From Zanthoxylum bungeanum (lineage: Eukaryota > Streptophyta > Magnoliopsida > Sapindales > Rutaceae): DNA of 64,000 bases. The position numbers and the translations under genes were made by a program. Where the stretch lies: positions 62,001-126,000 of the forward strand of contig SKCR01006518.1 of the NCBI GenBank assembly GCA_019454045.1, read 5' to 3'. Below the pieces are notes generated by a model. That model ran no database searches. It was not told the DNA's origin and was given only the letters and a program-made list of their open reading frames with translations. Positions 1-11,960 of this stretch are shown piece by piece; position 1 is the first letter of the stretch, and every line of letters begins with the position of its first letter.

Positions 1-560
1 ACTGTTGATTGTATATTCATTGGATATGCTCGCAACAGTAGTGCGTATCAATTCTTGGTACACAAGTCTGAGATTCCTGACATCAATCCAAATATGATAA
101 TTGAGTCAAGGAATGCGACATTTTTTGAAGAGACGTTTCCTTATAAGGAAAGACAAAGAACAGAGTCTCTTAAAAGAACATTTGATACTGTCAAGGACAG
201 TGATCAAGTTGACCAAGAATCAGATCAACATGAAAATGTTGAGGCAAATGAACCTAGACGTAGCAAGAGAGCTAGAACGTCTAAGTCATTTGGACCCGAT
301 TTTCTGATATACTTGTTAGAAAATGAGCCAAGCAAAGTCTTCTCTGGAGGCACCTTTGTGGAAAGAGGCTATTAACAGTGAGATTGATTCAATCCTACAA
401 AACCATACTTGAGAGTTGGTTGATCTTCCTCCAGGTTGTAAGCCACTGGGCTACAAATGGATATTCAAAAGGAAGATGAAAACGGATGGATCAATAGACA
501 AAGAGAAAATTGACAAAGAGATGCTTGTACGGATTAAAACAAGCACCCAAACAATGACAT
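1..560 (+). pseudogene. copia pol: integrase C-terminus and start of reverse transcriptase
   Basis: Frame 1 opens with the FIGYARNSSAYQF block typical of the integrase C-terminal region of plant copia polyproteins. A charged linker follows (RRSKRARTSKSFGPDF). After a frame change come WKEAINSEIDSI and GYKWIFKRKMKTDG, the start of the RT domain. A TGA at about 404 replaces the tryptophan expected before ELVDLPPG. After about 515 the frame jumps from the RT N-terminus to the YGLKQAP block, so roughly a hundred residues, including the first catalytic aspartate region, are missing. A short repeated phrase (attgacaaagagatg) at both sides of the break suggests slippage or repeat-mediated deletion. 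Confidence 0.88.
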
Positions 561-968
561 GAGAAAATTGACAAAGAGATGTTGTCAAGTGGGTTTAAAA
601 CCAATGAGTGTGATAAGTGTGTGTACACCAAATCAACTCAAAAAGGATATGTCGTTGTATGTCTCTATGTAGATGATATACTGATAATTGGTAACAATCA
701 TGAGTTGATTCTGTCTACCAAGAAAGTGTTATCCATCAAATTTGATATGGAAGATTTGGGAGTAGCTAACCTAACTCTTCATCTATCAAAGAATACTGGC
801 TCAAACGTATCACAATTAGAGTATTCGAGGATCATCGGAAGTCTGATGTATCTCACAAATGGCACACGAACTGATATCGCTCAAGCCGTGAACATGCTTA
901 GCAGATATACGAGCAATCCAAGACATAACCACTGGAAAGCCATAGTAAGAGTTTTGAGGTATCTATGA
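545..968 (+). pseudogene. copia pol: reverse transcriptase C-terminal half
   Basis: The frame starts at the remnant YGLKQAPKQ block and runs through [12 protein letters not shown], which holds the YVDD catalytic motif at about 665-680. It continues through FDMEDLG and [19 protein letters not shown] to the conserved VRVLRYL end of the RT connection region. It stops at a TGA at 966-968, where the family continues into RNase H. The catalytic motif survives, but the upstream deletion leaves the domain incomplete. Confidence 0.9.
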
Positions 969-1489
969 GAAATTTCAAAATATAGGCTACATTACGAGAG
1001 ATATCATGTTGTTCTAGAGGGATACAGCGATGCTAACTGGATATCTGATACAGTGGATTCCAAATCTATGAGTGGATTTGTTTTCACACTTGGTAATGCA
1101 GCCGTGTTATGGAAATCCTCGAGGCAAACATGTGTTGCCCGATCTACTATGGAATCAGAGTTCATAGCGTTAGACAAAACAGCGAAAGAAGCATAATGGC
1201 TTAGAAACTTCCTGAAGGATATTCCTAGTTGGTCCAAACCGGTGCCGGCGATTAGCATACATTGTGATAGCCAATCAGCTATTGTGAGAGCCCAAAATAC
1301 AATGTATAATGGTAAGTCTCGACACAAACGTCGAATATATAATATCATACGTCAACTGCTCTCAAGTGGCATAATAACGATCGATTATGTTAAGTCGAAG
1401 GAAAACCTAGCGGATCCACTAACTAATGGTTTACCTCGAGAGCAAGTTGAGAAGTCATCGAGGGGAATGGGCTTGAAGCCTATAAATTA
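969..1489 (+). pseudogene. copia pol: RNase H domain
   Basis: The frame reads [52 protein letters not shown] and SKENLADPLTNGL, the ordered motifs of the copia RNase H with its D-E-D acidic residues. The family ending SSRGMGLKPIN is followed by a TAA. One premature TAA at about 1194 interrupts the KEAxWLRNF block. This marks the 3' end of pol. Confidence 0.92.
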
Positions 1490-2066
1490 AGAATTGTCAT
1501 TGTGGAAACCCAACCTAACTGACTGGATATCCCAAGATCTAGGTTCAAAAGGGACAACTGAAACTTTGTGCAATTCAAAACAAGCACTGATGAGTTTTGT
1601 ACTCTTTCCCATTCCGATAAAGACGATGAGTGCTGTCTGTCATGGTTAGGATAAGCTGAGGCTTTTAATGATCACTATATTAGGAGATGAGTCCTAATAG
1701 GGGTAAAGACAAATTACCTTTTCATAGTAGATCACCTATTTCAAGTAAGAAGTGAGGCCGCTTCCATGGGAACTTTTAAAGGCGGGTTACCCTAAAGTAC
1801 TTGATGAATCCGAGACCATTGTTCAGGGCCGAAATGAACACAACCGTAGAACGGGAAATGGTCGAAGTAAAGCCTTGTGTTGGCATTTGTCTAGGTTTAC
1901 ACCAACGGCAGAACAGTTCAAGACTATGGGTCACTAGTTTACCAAGTAAATCTGATTGTCATTCACTATGAAAGGTTCAAGGTGAAAGCTACCTATTTCG
2001 ATGCAGCTTTGGTTCACGGAAACTTTCTCAAGTGTCTGCATGAATATTTGAAGAATTGTGGGGGAT
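1490..2066 (+). other. 3' untranslated region of the copia element with polypurine tract
   Basis: About 580 bases lie between the pol stop and the LTR, with no conserved coding. The last bases, gaattgtgggggat (2053-2066), form the purine-rich plus-strand primer abutting the LTR. Confidence 0.75.
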
Positions 2067-2660
2067 TGTTGGAAATTCTTCAAATCTTCAAATATACTTG
2101 TTTGGATGGATGATGGACATGTCCCTTGGATGGTACCCCATGGGGACATGTCCTCTAATTGTGTGTAAAATGATCATATGCTCCAAGGGGTGCATAGGGG
2201 GTATAACCCTTTGGAGGGTTACACCCCAACCCTAAAGGTGACTTTGAGGCATCCTTTCATGCATATAAAAGGAAGCTTTATGTTCATTTTAACACGCAGA
2301 AAAGAAATCTGATTTTCATCCAAAGATTTGAGTCACATATTGTCTTCTTGAGTCTGAGAGAGTACCACCATATTCCAAGTTCAAGATCTTGTTAAGAAGT
2401 GCCCTTTGAACAAGAGGAATCCGGGTTATCCTGGGAGAACATTGGCCACAAATCCGTAGAGCACTGAAACGGGGCTGATAAGTTCTTAAGGACTGAGAAT
2501 CTTCTCGATCCGGACTACTGTTTTTCGTCTTTGTAACAAGATTTTTCTTATTCTCAAGTTTTAAAGGTTTTCTAGGGTTTATGCATATTAGATCTATTTT
2601 TCTAGATTGATCTGTTTGTTTGCATGTTATTTACTGTTTAATGACATTATATAACCAACA
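2067..2660 (+). repeat. 3' LTR of the copia element
   Basis: The 594-base segment starts TGTTGG and ends CCAACA, a perfect 6-base inverted terminal pair, directly after the polypurine tract. It contains a TATA-like box at 2264-2270. The partner LTR is outside the window. Confidence 0.88.
2264..2270 (+). promoter_or_regulatory. TATA box of copia LTR
   Basis: TATAAAA lies 198 bases into the 594-base LTR, followed about 30 bases later by a plausible start region. Assigned by position and sequence only. Confidence 0.55.
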
Positions 2661-2745
2661 AAACAATCACAGAAAATTTTATTTATTAAAAAATTTAAAA
2701 AATTTGAAAATTTATATGTTGAACTTTTTGATTTTATTATTTATA

Positions 2746-2796
<51 letters not shown>

Positions 2797-4974
2797 TTAA
2801 TTGGAGTTTTAAGATATTGTATTGTTTTCAGGTTATTTCTTTTATCGTTTTAAAAGTCAAAGTTAGTCAAACCGTAAAACTAAGTGTATTAACTAATGAT
2901 ATGGATTAAATCTTGTATTTTCAAAATTATAGGGACTAAAATATCGCTATTACAATTTACATAATAGTTAAATGTCATTTTTTCTATAATCTATTGATAT
3001 TTAGAATTGAAACTTAAATAATTTTTGTTGGTTTTCAGAGTTCATGCGCAACGGAAATATGTTTAAAACTTTTCTTAAAAAAGCGGATCCGTATTTTTCT
3101 AGTATATTAATAATATATTAATTATATATGATGAAGAAATTATAACTCTCAATGACTAGATCAGATCTAAGATCTCTTTAAATCATGATTCTTTGAATCA
3201 CTATCTTCCTTGTGTTATCTGATTATCTCATCATCTCCAACAGTACGTGTGAACACAAATATAATTACGAAAAACACTCTAATTTTATGAAAGATTCGTG
3301 TACTCAACACATAATGAGACAGATCATTATTAACTATTTTCCGTTTGGTTTTCTCAATACCCAAAAAAGATTTTTGCGTGTCTCTCAGCCCATGTTTGTT
3401 TTTGGACTTTGATAATGATCAACCTCTCTCTCTCTTTTTTTAATTTTTTGTATTAAATGTCTCTCTATTTATCAAAGCCAAAAACCAAATTTATCCTTGG
3501 AGGAAAAAAAATCAAAATAAAATGATTTGATATTATCTTGTAATTTGATAATTATAATATTTTATATTTTCAAATTTTTAAAATTTGAATAAAAAAATAT
3601 CATCTTATTAATATTTTTTTAATCAAATATTAATTTTCTAATTATAAACAAATAAGATAATTCTTTTAAAAAAAATTTTTAAAAAAAATCAACTTTTCAA
3701 AATATTATCTCATTTAATTAAAATTTAATTAATCAAATTTATTAAATAATAATTTATAACATTTTCACAAATTAATAAACAGATACATTATCTGTTTAAT
3801 AATATTTTAGGACAACTTTTGTCATAATTTCTAATAAGAATTATATGAAATAATTAGAGTGTAAAAAATAATAATTCACAATTATTTATTTTTCTTCGAA
3901 TCAATTTTCGTTCGAGTAGTGACAAAAGACGACGAGGGGACCGATGTGCTTGTAATTATAAGCTTCAACAATTCCGTTGATTCATTATAAACTCTTTTAT
4001 TAATCAGACGAAATTATTAATTATGGAGTAACTCCATTAAATACCAAGAATTACACTCTCAGAATTATAAAATTAATTACTCAAAGTATTCGTCCATTAA
4101 TATAGTCATTGCATATGCATTGATCTTCCATAGATGATTCGTAAAGGAGTTAGGTATAAAATTCGTTAACCTCTTCAATTATATATTTATCCTTGACTTC
4201 CATTAGTTCTCAAGTGAATAATTAATTCATAACTTTTATGAATTTGCGTTCTAATTATTCAGGTCCTGAACTAACAAATAATGGAATCTCATAAACGAAT
4301 TCCATTGTACCAGGTTAGCATTCTCAGGTATTCATTCAATTCATTCCCAAATTATAAGATTTACAAAATGTAACAAATATAAAATCTTACCAAGTAAATT
4401 AAAGAATAAATTAAAATGATATAGGTATCTGCAAAGTATAATAAATTAAAATCATCATATATATGACCATCATTATGATAAAATTGATGTTATTTATTTA
4501 ACAGAAATTATTAGAACTTTTCAATTTCATCTGGTCCTATCAATTATATTCTTATTATATAAAATACATTTATTTTTATGTCTCTATATATTACAGTCGG
4601 GATAAAACTGTATCATTCATAATGTAATGAACTATATTTATGACTTTGGAAATTTTGAAGATTCTCAACTTAAAATCATAGTTAAGGATAAATTTTGATT
4701 ATTACTCTTTAAATTTTATCCATACATATATGTATGTAACCTTTTATATAAACATATATATTTAATTTAAAACTATATAAATAATCATGATTTTTTCATG
4801 AATTTTATAAAGCAAATCAAATGTATATATGGAATAAAATTGAATTATAAATTTATTAATCAATAATGTTTTGAATACATTTGCTTGTTGGGTATAAATA
4901 TCCCAAAATTTTTATTATAACGCAACTCGAATGTGTAGGCAATGCCACCAAATAATTAAGTTTAATTTGACATT
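2661..4974. other. AT-rich sequence without a gene
   Basis: This stretch is very AT-rich with stops in all frames. It holds a TA microsatellite. From 3026 it carries a phrase (TGTTGGTTTTCAGAG, then catgcgcaacgg) resembling the inner end of a minus-oriented copia LTR. The stretch to about 4330 has LTR-like non-coding character, but I found no matching CCAACA-type end or target duplication, so I only suggest a decayed LTR. Confidence 0.5.
2748..2794. repeat. (TA)n microsatellite
   Basis: About 23 consecutive TA units, uninterrupted. Confidence 0.97.
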
Positions 4975-6078
4975 TGTTGATGTTGGTTTTCAGCCCCTAA
5001 GAAGTCAGAATCTCAAGGAAGGGTAAAATGAGTTTTACACTTGACAGATAAAAATCCAAGATCCTTGTGAGGATAAGAGGTCAGACAGAGGGGCCCGAGC
5101 CTGAGGTGCAGAGAGGTATCCAAGGCAGAACTAGAGCATTGGTTGGGAAAGTATCAGACTCGACAGCACTATAATATTTTTGAAGATTGACCCGAGCTGG
5201 TCAAGCCCGGGCCAACATCAGACTTTCAGAGAAGTCTCGACATCGGACTCGGCATTAGAGCCTCGTGTCTGCCTCTGAAATCAGGATCGACTCAACAAAT
5301 CAGATCCGGTCGAGGAAATGAGAGGAAGTCAGATCAAACATCATGAGTCTCGGCACACCGACCCGACCTGCTAGTAGTTATAATGAAAGATGTTACATGT
5401 TCCGACGGACCGACCCAATGATGTTGGTCAGGGTTGTAATATTATGTTCTTAGTGGGCGATGTAAGCCCTAAATGAAAGTTTGGGCTTCCAAGGATTGAC
5501 GAGACAAAAGTAGGCTAGCGGCTGATGGGACGGAGTAAGTCTACGAGTTTATTGACTGACACACGCAATCACGTAAGAGCAGTTGGGACGCAGGCCGACA
5601 CATGGGCTGAAGCATGTAGCAGAGGGTAGAGTAGCATGGTTTAATGAGATTTAGGTGGCAGAAAGTAGTTATGTCAGATGGCAGGTTCATGTGACTGACG
5701 TCACAGAGTCAGCTTAACAGTGGAGTTTGTCCTAGTATATAAAGAGATTGAGAGTTCATTGTTGAGGGTTGAGTAATTTCATTCAAAATTACTTATAACT
5801 TGTAATAGAGAAAAAAAAAAACCCCGAGATAGAGAAACAAAGAGGTCGGTCAGACCAGAGCCAGTAATACAATCTTTCTTTTCCCTTATGCCCGTAGACG
5901 TAGGTTGGATCCATTCCACCGAACCACGTTAAACCATTTGTTCTATCTGTGTGTTTTCTCATCTTTTGCTAAGTTTGCATGTGTTTTCCAACAAACAAAA
6001 TAAATTCACAGTTGACGGAGGATTATTCGAGGAGTAAGTTTACTGATTTTCCCCTGGAATGCAAATCAGTCGTCAACA
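4975..6078 (+). repeat. 5' LTR of a Tat-like Ty3/gypsy element
   Basis: The segment begins TGTTGA and ends TCAACA, followed after two bases by a tRNA-type primer binding site. It contains a TATATAAA box at 5736-5743. The matching 3' LTR is not in the window, so the outer start (4975, or the TGTTGG at 4981) rests on the inverted terminal match alone. Confidence 0.75.
5736..5743 (+). promoter_or_regulatory. TATA box of gypsy LTR
   Basis: TATATAAA lies about two thirds into the LTR, in the position expected for the U3/R boundary. Confidence 0.55.
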
Positions 6079-6080
6079 AT

Positions 6081-6099
6081 TGGCGCCATCTGTGGGGAC
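6081..6099 (+). other. primer binding site of gypsy element
   Basis: TGGCGCCATCTGTGGGGAC starts two bases after the LTR end. TGGCGCC is the usual complement of a tRNA 3' CCA end. I do not assign the tRNA species. Confidence 0.7.
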
Positions 6100-6130
6100 T
6101 AGTACAAGAAGCAGTAAACACATTGAGGCG

Positions 6131-6640
6131 ATGACAAAAGACGAGAACCATATATCTTCAGAGGCCATAGTGGCGAGGTGGATGGAGAGAATGAAGGAGA
6201 ACTTGCAGATAGAAAATGAGGGAACTCGAGCCTTCCTGGAGGCCATGATGGAGAGACTTGAAAAGTTGAAAGAAAGAGCGGTGGGAGAACATACTCATGT
6301 AGGGTTTAGTCGAAGGAGGAAAGTTATCGCCGATATTGAGAGGCTGGCCACAAAAGAAAAAGAGCAAATGACTAAGAAAATGAAGAAATAAGGACCAACC
6401 CAGTATGAGTTCAATATTACAGGGGACGCGACGTATACTGCCCTCAGTAGGCCTTTGGCAAAATAGCTTGGGAGATATGAGATAAGTGCGTACTGAGTAA
6501 ACCTGACTTGAGGAAATTTTAAGGTCGACAAGAGGGATCGAATGGCTTATTGTATGCATCATAATGCAAAGGGACATAGCACAGAGAATTGCAAGGACCT
6601 GTAAGAGCAGATGTATGACCTAGTGAGGAACGACTACCTC
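6131..6640 (+). pseudogene. gypsy Gag remnant with Tat-type zinc knuckle
   Basis: An open frame from an ATG at 6131 to 6391 encodes a charged helical N-terminus (WMERMKENL, MMERLEKLKERA). After frame breaks, 6548-6601 encodes CMHHNAKGHSTENC followed by KDL and a stop. The C-x2-H-x4-H-x4-C spacing is the atypical zinc knuckle seen in Tat-lineage gypsy Gag (compare CHFHQ..HGHDTDSC in the Tat element near 56150). The capsid core that should lie between is almost entirely deleted, and no protease or polymerase follows. Confidence 0.75.
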
Positions 6641-7072
6641 AGCAAGTATGTTGATCATGAGGTCATGAGGATGAGGCAGCACCAATAGCAATGTCATCAG
6701 GTCAAATACCTATCGCTTGGAGCTGCTGGACGGTACCCGGCTCAAGAAGCCCTGAATGTTGAGGGGATATTTTCAATAGAGCCTCTCTTAAAAAGACCCA
6801 TAAAGAGTTGTAAGATGGGCAGTAGATCCTCTGAATATGAATAAAACCTTCTATTTCTTAGATAAAAACTTGTTTATCCATGCTTGTTTATTATTTAAGT
6901 GGGAAAAAACATATTTAATATTCTTGGGAAATGCTCGTGATCGGATACGTGAAAGGGTGTAGGACATATGGGAAAGGCGCGAGCCCCCCGCAGCATACCA
7001 ATCCATAGTGTCATTATCAAACCCCCGGGCGGAGCTGTTGGGGTTTTATCAAAGGCGCAGCGGAATGAGCGC
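6641..7072 (+). other. degenerate gypsy internal sequence
   Basis: After the zinc-knuckle remnant the frame decays (fragments such as GRYPAQEALNVEG) and I see no further domain. It ends where an Athila-type LTR begins. Confidence 0.5.
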
Positions 7073-8205
7073 TAATGAGCGGAAAATATATCAATATTTA
7101 CCGCCCCTTTTACTTAATATTTTGTATAGTTTCTCGAGTTTTGTGAATATTTTGATGTATTTTGTGTTATTTTATAGATAAATAAAATTTAGGGACTCAA
7201 TGGAATCAAATCGGGGCCAAAACGGTGAAAATGGATGAAAAATGGCAAATGGGAAATTTACTGTTCACGCGTCGCGAAGCGAAACCTTCTCTGCATCGCG
7301 GCGCGTCTCAATTATACAGCCTGCCGACACGCGTCATCACTTGCTTCATCACGGTGTCATCACTGTAGCACGTGTCACGACGCCCAAGCCCTCACCCATC
7401 GCGACGCCGATACAATAATTCAATTTGTTGACAGTCGCCATCTACTGTACCCGCGTCGCGATGCAGAGGACTTGGCGCATGGCGAGCATGTTGATTTTGA
7501 AGCCTATAAATTGAAGCTGAAATCAGATGGTTTTCTTCATACTTTCTTCTGGGGAATTTCTTAGAATACTAAGAAGAGAGTATCTTGTTTGTTTATTTTC
7601 AGCTTTCTTGTATTTTCTTTTTATTTTAGCAATAAATTATGTGTGTTTTTATTTAAAATTTATTTCTGCTGGGGTAAAATGTGAAACTTTTATTATGATA
7701 GTTGAGATTAATCTCCCTTAATTTATAATATATAAATTATCTTAAAACTTGACTTAATTGGATACCGCCTTTATGGTCGGTTGGACTTAATTAAATTAAT
7801 TTTAACCTGACTTAATTGGATACCGCTTTTATGGTCGGTTGAAATTAATCAAATCATGATTTAATCATGATACCGCCTATATGGTCGGTTGGTAATATAA
7901 TGTAAATTTATATATTATAATAAGATAGATTTATAGATTTGAAATAATAAAAGTGGATCCCCAAACCCCATCATTTTATTTCATTGTTGTAATTTTTACC
8001 TTTTTAGTTTTCAATTAGTTGCATGATGTTTTATTTATTTATGTCTTTAGTAGTCCTAGATATGTGTCGTAACTAAATACAATATCTAGGGTTGTGATGA
8101 ATTCCAATATCAATGGTTTTATAAGTTGATTTGTCTTATGTCTTGTGTAATATTTTGGTTTATTTATTGAGTTTTAAACTTAATGTTTCTTGTTAATTGG
8201 CCATG
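7073..8205 (+). repeat. Athila-type LTR fragment (copy 1)
   Basis: It opens TAATGAGCGG, one base from the TGATGAGCGG start of the complete LTR at 61634, and shares the same phrases in order: a TTTACCGCCCC start block, a CTATAAAT box near 7503, then three imperfect repeats of GATACCGCCTTTATGGTCGG between 7760 and 7900. Homology breaks at the GTTAATTGGCCA phrase near 8205, so about 40% of the LTR is missing on the right. Confidence 0.85.
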
Positions 8206-8331
8206 ACCAGTGCGTAATCACACGCATATAATGCAGATTAAACAGACAGCGGAAGTCATCTAGTCGGTCAGGAATATAATCTCAAAATCTGACCTAATTA
8301 CATTAGAAGCCTTATTCAGAAAACAACTTAG
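8206..8331. other. flank of copia A with target-site copy CTTAG
   Basis: The last about 100 bases (from the TTAAACAGACAGCGG phrase) are repeated nearly identically at 17267-17368. The final CTTAG (8327-8331) matches CTTAG at 17364-17368 and at 19235-19239, so it is the 5-bp target duplication of this insertion. Confidence 0.8.
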
Positions 8332-10196
8332 TGTTAGTTTCTAAGACATGTCACAAGATCCTAAACATGATTTTATTTGTGAAAAAATCAAGAAAAGTGG
8401 CGGAATCATTTACATTGATTTATAGAGAAATTCGAAATTTTCCTATGGATGAAGCTCCAAGCTTGTTGATATGTTGTTTGATCCTTAGGTGAGTTTCCCT
8501 ATCACCTCAAATGACTCCTCCAAGTGCTAGCTTTGAAGAAATTTTGAAGCAAAAATTACACAAGGAAGAGAGAAGGTTTCGGCCATGTTAGGGAGAAATG
8601 AGGATAATGTGTTGTGTTGTTTCAAAAATTTGGTTGTTGTGTGATTAAAGTGCAACATTTAATAAAGCCAACTACTTCCATCAATTTATGACCATTGATG
8701 TAAGTCATGTGATCCCACCACATTTAAATTCAAAATTTGTGTTGGCTTCCTCAACTCACAACTAGACTTGAGCTCGGGTTTGTTTAATTCCGATTAAACG
8801 AATTTACCGTCTCTACATAATTAAATCCAATTTAATTAAATAATTATGCCTCGCAAAATTATTACGATAGTCGCTTTCGAATTAATTCTAAATTAATTTG
8901 TTCGCTCGAATTAAAATCTAATTTTAATTTCGTATTGAAATCTGATTTCAATTAATATATCTGATATATTATTTTAGCCCCAAATAAATAAATTAAATAG
9001 AAAAATCAAATTTGATAGTTAAATTTATTTTATCGATTAATTCTAAATTAATCGCCTTCTTTCTTCTATACGAAGTTAATCTCAGATTAATTCTTGCCGC
9101 AATTAATCCCATATTAATTTTCTCTCTCAAAATTAATCCCAAATTAATTCTATTTGAGTCAAATGTCATTGGTGATTCTTTGGGAAACGACCCAAGAGAT
9201 TCCTGGATATGTTGGCAGCAAATACGGTTATCGGACTATCCGAACACATGCGTACCTCATACCACGTTCTGACCGATTTACAAGACATGGTTGGCTTCTA
9301 GCAAAGCACCGTGCCTACCTAATTCTCCAGAAATATTCACCGAGGAATATCATATGTATCAGGCGTAGTAATACTATGTAATACGTAATACGATCCAGTA
9401 TCGAATGTCACATGCTAGGCTTAGGGCTGGCTCTGTGTCTGCCCCGTACGAAGCATATATCGGATCCCGAGTAACTAGTCTCTGTAATCGGAAAGTCATG
9501 ACCTAGTCATACTATCCCGATAGCTGCAGCTTTTAAGAGTACTAGTTTTATATCTTGTGTGACCATAATCTCCATATGACTGAAGTGATACTCTCATCTT
9601 GACATCACATCCAATACACTATGATTCTCAGTAAACCCAATACAGGCGTACACAGAACCTGTTAAAGCTCCAGACGACCAATACTAAAGTAAATTGATTG
9701 TCGTAAGTAATAGCGACGTAAATCTCAGGTTAAAGATCACATACACCTACCCTGATTCGGATTCCCATAGACACATAGTCAAACTACCAATGGGATTCCG
9801 AGTGGGTCTATCCAGAGCGAACTGTTCCCAGTCCAATGGCTAACAGAACCTCTTATTACACTTGCATAAGTATCCAATACCTAAATATATGAGAACTATG
9901 TTGTTAAGCTTCCATAACGCGCAAAAGTGTAATACTAGTCTATTCCGCATTATCAATGTACAGTCTCGATAATACTTCGACTATGGATATTTAATGATTA
10001 AACCGTTCGTGGATTAATACTGTCTCATATCTTATTAATCTGATTTAACCATATGGACTTTCATCATTAATATATATCCAAGTAATCCAATTACAATAAT
10101 GATAAAATAGCAATTTCCTTTTGGCACATAGTTAATTTGTTCAAAAACACAATGTTCTTTACAAATAGTGATACTATGGGTCATAATTGTCCAACA
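8332..10196 (-). repeat. copia A 3' LTR
   Basis: 1865 bases, TGTTAG to CCAACA on the plus strand, flanked inside by the complement of a polypurine tract. It is nearly identical in length and sequence to the copy at 17369-19234. Confidence 0.92.
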
Positions 10197-10209
10197 ATCT
10201 CCCACTTGA
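10197..10209 (-). other. polypurine tract of copia A
   Basis: On the minus strand GTGGGAGAT immediately precedes the LTR start, the usual copia plus-strand primer. The same phrase abuts both family B LTRs. Confidence 0.8.
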
Positions 10210-10225
10210 CCTATAGCCAATCACT

Positions 10226-10696
10226 CTAGTATCTAATTCCTGAACTATGTACATGACGCTCAAACTTTTGCTGAGATATAGCTTTCGTCAGCGGATCTGC
10301 AATGTTATCATCTGATGCGATCTTTTCGATCTTCACATCGCCATGATGTATGATCTCACGAATCAGATGAAATCGTCGAAGTACATGCTTGGATCGTTGA
10401 TGAGACCGTGGTTCCTTAGCCTGTGCGATAGCCCTATTATTGTCACAATACAAAGGTACGGGCTCAGCTGCTAACGGAACTACTCCTAATCCAATTAGGA
10501 ATTTACGGATCCAAACTGCTTCTTTTGTTGCCTCGGCTGCAGTAATATATTCTGCTTCTGTTGTTGAATCGGAAACAGTTTCTTTCTTGGAAGATTTCCA
10601 GCTCACTGATCTGTTGTTCAAACAAAATATGTACCCTGATTGCGACTTACAGTCGTCTTTGTCGGTTTGGAGACTTGCATCGGTGAACCCAGTCAC
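10226..10696 (-). pseudogene. copia A RNase H
   Basis: The frame contains TGFTDASLQTDKDDCKSQSG, NNRSVSWKSSKKETVSDST, TEAEYITAAEA, YCDNNRAIAQAKEP, HVLRRFHLIREI and ADPLTKAI in order. These are the motifs of a copia RNase H with catalytic D, E and D retained. This block is uninterrupted for 156 codons, but the junction to RT (10697-10899) is frameshifted. Confidence 0.92.
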
Positions 10697-11960
10697 CTCA
10701 AGTTCTCCTTCCCAATAAACTAAGAAAGCATATTTAGTTCATCTAAGATACTTAAGGATGTTCTTTACAGCAATCCAGTGACCATCACCTGGATCGGCCT
10801 GATAGCGTCTACACATGCTCAAAGTATATATCATGGCATACATGATCGATCCGACTGCTGAAGCATACGAGATCTGAATCATTGCATCTCTCTCATCTCC
10901 TAAGTTTTAGGACACATATCCTTGGATAGAGAGACGACATGTGACACCGGAAGCAGCCTCCTCTTAGACTGATCCATGTTGAATCTCTTCAACACTTTGT
11001 CAATGTACGAGCTCTGGGAGAGTGCCAACAGCTTTCTAGATCTATCCTTGTAGATCATTATTCCTAGAATAAAGGCTGCCTCTCCCAGGTCTTTCATGGA
11101 GAATTTTAATGAAAGCCAAGCTTTCACCGATTGTAGTATGAGAATGTCATTTATAAGAAGCAATACATCATCAACGTATAGGACAATGAATGTCAGTGTG
11201 CTCCCACTAACCTTCTTATATACACAAGAATCATTTTCGTTTTGAATGAAACCATATTCTTTTATGATCTCATCAAAACGATGGTTCCAAGAACGCGATG
11301 CTTGCTTTAATCCATAAATGGATCGGTTCATCTTACAAACCTTGTTTGCATGTCTTGGTACGAAAAATTCATCAGGTTGTTGCATATAAACATCCTCCAA
11401 AAGGTTCCATTAAGGAAAGCATTTTTGACATCCATATGCCATATTTCATAATCAAAATATGCAGCAATAGAAAGCATTATCCGAATGGATTTAATCATGG
11501 AAACGGGTGAAAAAGTCTCATCGTAATCGACACCATGTTGTTGACGATATCCTTTAGCTACAAGCCTAGCTTTGTACGTTTGTATGTTGCATACCATGTC
11601 TGTCTTCTTTTTGAAGACCCATTTACAACCAATAGGCTTAATGCCTTCTGGTACATCAACTAGTGTCCAAACTTGGTTGGTATACATGGAATCCATTTCG
11701 GACTTCATGACTTCTTGCCATAAAGCGGAGTCGATACCTTGTATCGCTTCCTCATACATAGCTGGTTCATCTTCCTCAATAAGATTAATGTCTACATGAG
11801 GTGAGATCAGAAATCCATACCTCTCAGGCTGTTTTCTGACTCTCTCTGACTTACGCGGTTCTTGTGTATTAGAAGATTGTGGAACAGTCTCATCCCTAAT
11901 GGATTGTTGGTGTTCCATGAGGGGGGTCGGTGTCAGGAACAGTATCACTCCGATTTTCAT
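10697..11960 (-). pseudogene. copia A reverse transcriptase
   Basis: Two overlapping frames cover the domain. One holds [43 protein letters not shown] and MDVKNAFLNG, the fingers and palm with the first catalytic aspartate. The next holds YGLKQASRSWNHRFDE and YVDDVLLLIND, the YVDD catalytic motif. A frameshift near 11330-11400 separates them, and another follows near 10900. The deletion of one glycine-type position (LLLIND against LLIGND in family B) is visible. Confidence 0.92.

Larger units (their letters stand above)
1..2660 (+). mobile_element. Ty1/copia retrotransposon, 3' portion, decayed
   Basis: The segment reads in copia order: end of integrase, reverse transcriptase, RNase H, a 3' untranslated stretch, polypurine tract and 3' LTR. 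The 5' part lies outside the window. Several in-frame stops and an internal deletion in the reverse transcriptase make it non-functional. Integrase-before-RT order and the YVDD-type RT motif identify the superfamily; I do not assign a lineage. Confidence 0.93.

Noticed and set aside
6158..6577. 139-codon minus-strand open frame with hydrophobic stretches
   Set aside because: It is antisense to the gypsy Gag remnant; the hydrophobicity comes from reading the charged, purine-rich Gag strand backwards.
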